A stretch of DNA of 37,422 nucleotides, from the NCBI GenBank assembly GCA_903889265.1, contig CAISWS010000431.1, positions 1-37,422 of the forward strand. The letters run 5' to 3'. This DNA is from an uncultured Bacteroidota bacterium (GTDB lineage: Bacteria > Bacteroidota > Bacteroidia > Chitinophagales > LD1). The translations under genes were made by a program, and so were the position numbers. The notes under the pieces are model-generated. The model had not been told where the DNA came from and searched no databases. It saw only the letters and a list, made by a program, of their open reading frames with translations. Every line of letters starts with the position of its first letter. The stretch's first letter is position 1. Shown piece by piece: positions 33,281 to 37,422 of the stretch.

Positions 33281-36190
33281 ATGAAGAGATTTTTATCCGC
33301 CGTGGTTTTTATTTTATCTGCTGTGTTTACAGGAAAGGTGGAGGCGCAAGCATTCCCAAATCCGGCTTTGCTTTCAACCGGCCAGGGCGCTCAGGGCAGC
33401 CTTGACCCTATATGGCAGGTAAGTGGCTGGTATAATACACCCCCTAACCCCGGAAGTTTAACTTTTACCCCTGCTTTAATCAGTAATAATTGCGCACCAG
33501 GTTCGTGGGTTGACCCAACTACCCTGGCCCCGCCCGAAAACAACGGAAACTGGATTACCAATCCAAGCTATCCCTGCGCCACAAATACCAGTGCGGGCTA
33601 TATTGATTACAGGCTTACAGTAGTTTTGCCTCCTGCATGTAACGGGGAAAGTATTAGTGCCCCCGGTGCTTATACCCTGTACCTTTCAGGTTATGTAGAT
33701 AATGCCATAGCAGATGTATTTGTTAATACTACCAGTACCGGTACCAGCGGGGGCGGGTTTGCGGCAGGTTCACAATTAAATATGACTTTAACCGGCCCTT
33801 GGGTGCCAGGCGCTAATTACATCGATGTTTTAGTCTGGAACCAGCCAAACGGGGGGCAGCAGAATCCTTATGGCCTTTTGCTGGTAGCCAATAGCACCAC
33901 AACATATGCTAACGGATGCCCGCCTGAAATTAATGGTGACACAGTTATTTGCGCCGGAGCCAGTACTAAAATATGGGTGAATGAGACGGGTTACAGTTAT
34001 TTGTGGAGTAACGGAGCAACTACAGATACTATTACAATAAGCCCGGGTAGTACAACCAACTATTCGGTTATTGTTTATAACACATATGGATTCAGAGACA
34101 CTACTACTGTTAATGTAACGGTACATCCAACTCCGGTTATTCCGGTTAATCCGGCTGCACCTTCTATATGCATCGGTGGTCAGGCAAACCTGACAGCAGG
34201 CGGGGCGGTTAGCTATGTATGGAGTGATGCAGAAACAACATCGTCAATTACAGTTACTCCCGTTTCAACCATTACTTACACAGTAACCGGAACGGATGCT
34301 AATACCTGTACCGCTACCGGCACAAGCACGGTAACTGTAAACCCCTTACCGACTGCAACTATTAACCCGCCACAGATTCAGATTTGCGCGGGAACCAGTG
34401 CCACCTTAACCGGTGTTGGTGGGGTTGCTTATGTTTGGAGCAATGCTGCGACAACAGCTGCGGTAACAGTTTCGCCAAGTACCACGAGCCCTTATTTAGT
34501 TACCGCTACAGATATTCATGGCTGTTCCGCTACTGCCATAAGTACGGTAACTGTAAATCCTTTGCCGGTTGCAGTTATTACACCCCCGGCGGTGCAAATT
34601 TGCCTGGGTTTTAGTACCACGCTTACTGCCAGCGGTGGCTTAACTTATGCCTGGAGTGATGCCGAAACAACTGCTGCAATAACAGTTGCACCGGTTGCAA
34701 CAACTACATATGTCGTTACAACAACTGATGCAAATTTGTGCACGGCTTCAGCATCAGCGGTGGTAACGGTTAACAACCCGCCGGTGGTTTCAATTAATCC
34801 GGCAACTGTGCAAATTTGCCTTAATGGTAGTACCACGCTTACTGCCAGTGGTGGGGTGGGCTACCTTTGGAGCAATACCTCCACCACAAATACTATTACT
34901 GTTTCACCAACTGTTACAACCACCTATTCGGTTACGGCTACTGATGTGAATACCTGTGTTGACAGTGCTAAAAGCACAGTAACAGTAAACCCATTACCTG
35001 CGGCAGCTATTAATCCTGCAACTGCGCAGATTTGCGAGGGTGATAGTACCGCGCTGACTGCAAGCGGGGGAACAATTTATTTATGGAGTAATGCTGCAAG
35101 CGCAGCAACAATAACGATTGCCCCGATGGTAGCAACAACCTATAATGTTACAGTTACTGATGCCAATAGTTGTTCTGCCACAGCTTCGGTACCAGTTGCT
35201 GTTGATCCTTATATTACCGCTTCGGTTAGCCCAACCAATATAGATTGTAACGGAGCAGCGGATGGTAAAATTGATTTAACTGCTGCGGGCGGGCAAACAC
35301 CTTATGGTTATTTATGGAGTTCCAGTGCCACCACTCAAAACGTTAGCGGCCTGGCACCCGGAGGTTATTCTGTAATAGTAACTGATGCGCTGGGATGTTC
35401 GGCTTCGGCCAGTGCTGCCATTACTGAACCAACTGCGCTTCAGCTTACATCAGCAGTAACCAACCCTACGTGTCCTACCTTTGGTAATAATGGAAATATT
35501 TCAATCAGCGACACCGGCGGTGTTTTGCCATATCGGTATTTTTGGTCCGATAGCTCGGTAAGTGAAAGTTTAAATGGTATAGGCCCGGGCAATTATTCAT
35601 TAACCGTTACCGATGCCAATGGCTGTACTGCCGGTGCAAACTTTGCATTGGCTTACATTTATGACTTTTCAGTTCAGGCTTCAGCTGCCGCCACTATAAA
35701 GCTTGGCGAAAGCACCACCCTTGGTTATAGCATTACCGGTAATGCAGGCAATTATGTAAACTTCTGGAGCCCATCATTTGGCCTTAACTGCATTGATTGC
35801 GTGGCACCTGTGGCTCAACCCAATGCTACTACACTTTACTATATTGAAGTAAAGAACGATTCTGGTTGCGTTGCTACCGATACGGTTACTGTTACAGTTA
35901 TACCAGACTATGCCCTGTTTGTTCCCAACGTTTTTACCCCTAATGGCGATGGTAAAAATGATGAATTTAAGATATTCGGAAACCTGAGTGCATTAGAGTA
36001 TTTCAACGTGAGGATTTTTAACCGCATTGGAGAAATTGTGTTTGAAAGTAACGATGCAAATTTTGGCTGGGATGGAACCTACAAAGGTGTGATTCAGTTG
36101 TCCGGTGTGTTTGTATACGAGATGAAACTGGTATTTACGGATGGCCACAGTGATGGTATAAGAACAGGCACAATTACGCTGATGAGATAA
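33281..36190 (+). CDS. Large repetitive surface protein with SprB repeats and type B T9SS sorting domain
   Basis: A 969-residue secreted protein. After a signal peptide (about 1-23) there is an N-terminal domain (24-210), then six Ig-like repeats of about 72 residues (about 212-642), each of the form QICxGxSTTLTASGG.YxWSNxATT...TTTYxVTxTDANxC. Two SprB-type repeats follow (about 647-790, with CNGAADGKIDLTAAGG), then a beta domain, and at 877-969 the gliding-motility-associated C-terminal domain (FVPNVFTPNGDGKNDEF). That domain directs export by the type IX system in its type B form. It probably acts as a surface adhesin. The type IX machinery is not in the window. Confidence 0.92.
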   Translation: MKRFLSAVVFILSAVFTGKVEAQAFPNPALLSTGQGAQGSLDPIWQVSGWYNTPPNPGSLTFTPALISNNCAPGSWVDPTTLAPPENNGNWITNPSYPCATNTSAGYIDYRLTVVLPPACNGESISAPGAYTLYLSGYVDNAIADVFVNTTSTGTSGGGFAAGSQLNMTLTGPWVPGANYIDVLVWNQPNGGQQNPYGLLLVANSTTTYANGCPPEINGDTVICAGASTKIWVNETGYSYLWSNGATTDTITISPGSTTNYSVIVYNTYGFRDTTTVNVTVHPTPVIPVNPAAPSICIGGQANLTAGGAVSYVWSDAETTSSITVTPVSTITYTVTGTDANTCTATGTSTVTVNPLPTATINPPQIQICAGTSATLTGVGGVAYVWSNAATTAAVTVSPSTTSPYLVTATDIHGCSATAISTVTVNPLPVAVITPPAVQICLGFSTTLTASGGLTYAWSDAETTAAITVAPVATTTYVVTTTDANLCTASASAVVTVNNPPVVSINPATVQICLNGSTTLTASGGVGYLWSNTSTTNTITVSPTVTTTYSVTATDVNTCVDSAKSTVTVNPLPAAAINPATAQICEGDSTALTASGGTIYLWSNAASAATITIAPMVATTYNVTVTDANSCSATASVPVAVDPYITASVSPTNIDCNGAADGKIDLTAAGGQTPYGYLWSSSATTQNVSGLAPGGYSVIVTDALGCSASASAAITEPTALQLTSAVTNPTCPTFGNNGNISISDTGGVLPYRYFWSDSSVSESLNGIGPGNYSLTVTDANGCTAGANFALAYIYDFSVQASAAATIKLGESTTLGYSITGNAGNYVNFWSPSFGLNCIDCVAPVAQPNATTLYYIEVKNDSGCVATDTVTVTVIPDYALFVPNVFTPNGDGKNDEFKIFGNLSALEYFNVRIFNRIGEIVFESNDANFGWDGTYKGVIQLSGVFVYEMKLVFTDGHSDGIRTGTITLMR
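33914..35205 (+). repeat. Six tandem Ig-like coding repeats, about 215 nt each
   Basis: The units begin near 33914, 34136, 34360, 34573, 34786 and 35007. Units 4 and 5 share almost identical DNA (for example GTGCAAATTTGCCT and AGTACCACGCTTACTGCCAG), which suggests recent duplication or gene conversion. This could make repeat number variable. Confidence 0.85.
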
Positions 36191-36493
36191 ACTCTTACAT
36201 TTTATCCGGGCGTGCCCCGGCCAAGCGGCTTAAAATTAAATTCAAATGTAGTTTAACACAAAGTGCACAAAGGGAAATGCCAATACAAAGGCCATAAAGG
36301 ATTTTATTTTTGTTGTGCTTGGTTTTAACAGGTGCCTATTTAAGTTAAACAACTTCAAGCGCTAAGATTTTTCTTGCTTCTAAGATCTTGGTTCTCTCTT
36401 TGGCTATCCACAATTATTCCCCAAATTTCCACAATCTCCTAAAGTGTCAAAAAAATAGTGCGTCCATAAAATTAAACGTATATTTTCGCCTAC
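36191..36493. other. Intergenic region between the surface protein gene and rnpB
   Basis: A 303-nt AT-rich gap with no gene. A CCGGG/CCCGG dyad (36206-36220) follows the stop codon at 36190 but lacks a T-run. TATTTTCG at 36481-36488 is a probable -7 element for rnpB. Confidence 0.55.
36481..36488 (+). promoter_or_regulatory. Probable -7 element of rnpB
   Basis: TATTTTCG fits TAnnTTTG with one change and ends 6 nt before the expected 5' end of RNase P RNA. No clear -33 box is seen. Confidence 0.45.
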
Positions 36494-36930
36494 GGCTGCA
36501 TGCTGTTCTATCGTTCTTCATTTAATGAGGGAAGGAAAGTCCGGACAATACAGAGCACCGTATCCCGATAACTTCGGGACATTTGTTAAGGAATTAACAG
36601 AGCGAGACAGTGCCACAGAAAATAACCGCCAGCCCGGCCCTTAAATCCCCGAAAGGGACTTTAAAGCCGGTAGGGTAAGGGTGAAAAAGTGAGGTAAGAG
36701 CTCACGGTTTCTCAATGGAAGTTGAGATTGGGGCAAACCTTGCGGATTGAAAGCCCACGTATATCTGTCCTAAAGCGCTGCTCGCGCGATGGCCCGGCTT
36801 CGGCAGGGCAAGGCAGAGGGGTTGAGCGTAACAGGTGCCGGGCAACCGGTATCGCAGATAAATGATAGATGTCCTGCAACACCGGTAACGGGTTTGCAGG
36901 AAACAGAATCCGGCTTACAGGCAGGCAGCT
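36494..36930 (+). ncRNA. rnpB: RNase P RNA, bacterial class A
   Basis: The catalytic RNA that removes 5' leaders from pre-tRNAs. The conserved cores are easily read: GAGGGAAGGAAAGTCCGGAC (36527-36546) with CAGAGCA next to it, AGGGTGAAAAAGTGAGGTAAGAGC in the middle (about 36678-36701), and ACAGAATCCGGCTTACAGGC (36903-36922) near the 3' end. P1 is closed by GCTGC (36495-36499) with GCAGC (36925-36929). A run of eight T follows immediately (36930-36937), serving as terminator. Length is about 437 nt. End positions are good to a few nt. Confidence 0.95.
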
Positions 36931-36937
36931 TTTTTTT
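36930..36937 (+). terminator. T8 terminator tract after rnpB
   Basis: TTTTTTTT directly follows the 3' strand of the P1 helix of RNase P RNA, which would supply the terminator stem. Confidence 0.6.
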
Positions 36938-36991
36938 GAAGACACACACAATCCATAAACCCGGCCCCGTGGCCGAAAAACATTTTAGCTT

Positions 36992-37422
36992 ATGCCAAAC
37001 GTTCTTGTAGCAGACGACGAAAAAAGCATCCGCAAAACCCTGCGTGAGATACTTGAATACGAAGGGTATAAAGTAGATGAAGCCGAAGACGGCGCCAAGG
37101 CTTTTGAAATGCTGAAAGACGGCGCTTATGACTGCGCCCTGCTGGACATTAAAATGCCTAAAATGGATGGCATGGAAGTGCTTGAAAAATTAGCGGGCAC
37201 AGATGCAGGTACTCCGATTATAATGATATCAGGCCACGGCAGCGTTGAAAATGCTGTTGAGGCCGTGAAAAAAGGGGCCTATGATTTTATCAGCAAGCCA
37301 CCTGATTTAAACCGCCTTTTGATAACCGTGCGCAATGCACTTGAAAAATCAACACTGGTTACGGAAACCAAGGTGCTGAAAAGAAAGGCAGGAAAAACGC
37401 GTGAAATTATTGGCGATTCGCC
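36992..37422 (+). CDS. NtrC-family response regulator, N-terminal part (runs off window)
   Basis: The first 143 codons of a two-component regulator. The receiver domain (residues 1-115) has the acidic pair DDE (9-11), the phosphorylated aspartate in LLDIKMPKMDGME (Asp52), the switch serine in MISGHG, and lysine in ISKPPD. After a linker, REIIGDSP marks the start of the sigma-54-interacting AAA+ domain, so the protein is probably of the NtrC/AtoC type with a C-terminal DNA-binding helix-turn-helix outside the window. The start ATG at 36992 gives the standard beginning MPNVLVADDEKSIRKTL. No sensor kinase is visible on this side. Confidence 0.9.
   Translation, partial: MPNVLVADDEKSIRKTLREILEYEGYKVDEAEDGAKAFEMLKDGAYDCALLDIKMPKMDGMEVLEKLAGTDAGTPIIMISGHGSVENAVEAVKKGAYDFISKPPDLNRLLITVRNALEKSTLVTETKVLKRKAGKTREIIGDS

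Noticed and set aside
33914-35205. Possible CRISPR or satellite array
   Set aside because: The roughly 215-nt period is divisible into codons and encodes Ig-like domains within a single open frame; there are no short identical repeats with unique spacers.
36206-36220. CCGGG/CCCGG dyad after the surface protein gene as a terminator
   Set aside because: The stem is only 5 bp and no T-run follows.
36712-37010. Short open frames across the rnpB 3' half
   Set aside because: The region is RNase P RNA with all conserved cores; the frames are by-products of its high GC content.

Overview
The window looks like chromosomal DNA from a member of the Bacteroidota, probably the Sphingobacteriia/Chitinophagia side. 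The evidence is a protein with SprB-type repeats and a gliding-motility/type IX secretion C-terminal domain, several promoter-like sites of the form TAnnTTTG or TAnnTTCG, a DtxR regulator divergent from an Nramp transporter, and a thi operon headed by a TPP riboswitch. No phage, plasmid, transposase or CRISPR locus is visible. The last gene runs off the right edge.

Layout. (1) 37-1067: promoter, inverted-repeat operator, and an SdpR-like repressor with an SdpI-like membrane protein. (2) 1186-1695: exported methionine sulfoxide reductase B. (3) 1868-7126, minus strand: tolC-like, adaptor and RND pump genes in one translationally coupled efflux operon. Above it are two tandem terminators, a PepSY-like secreted protein and a small histidine-rich exported protein. 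(4) 8533-9552: secreted YncE-like beta-propeller. (5) 9647-12578, minus strand: four genes for membrane proteins of unknown role, one resembling Bacillus YkoS. (6) 12741-17482, minus strand: three genes, each overlapping the next by exactly 20 nt, encoding a TPR/outer-membrane beta-barrel protein, a processive family-2 glycosyltransferase and a GH26-type glycoside hydrolase. This reads as a compact exopolysaccharide synthesis and export system and is the most interesting locus here.

(7) 17824-24625: TPP riboswitch followed by thiS-thiC-thiD-thiE-thiG-thiH-thiF, enough to make both halves of thiamine phosphate. A second, TenI-like ThiE paralog converges on thiF, and the two stop codons overlap. 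(8) 24622-28666: a TenI-like protein, an SGNH hydrolase and a DtxR/MntR regulator on the minus strand. They diverge from an Nramp-type Mn/Fe importer fused to a universal stress domain, with a DtxR-type operator between. (9) 28833-32946: SmpB, a secreted hypothetical protein, protein-isoaspartate methyltransferase, a phosphohexomutase and a SAM methyltransferase. (10) 33281-36190: large repetitive T9SS cargo protein. (11) 36494-36930: RNase P RNA, followed by the start of an NtrC-type response regulator.

Small palindromic elements sharing the end CCTCATCCTAAAT recur in three intergenic gaps, one of them inside the thi operon, and look like a MITE-like dispersed family. Gene starts were moved from the longest reading frame to the first convincing ATG where overlap with the upstream gene, a signal peptide or family length argued for it. 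Family assignments come from reading motifs; no database search was possible.
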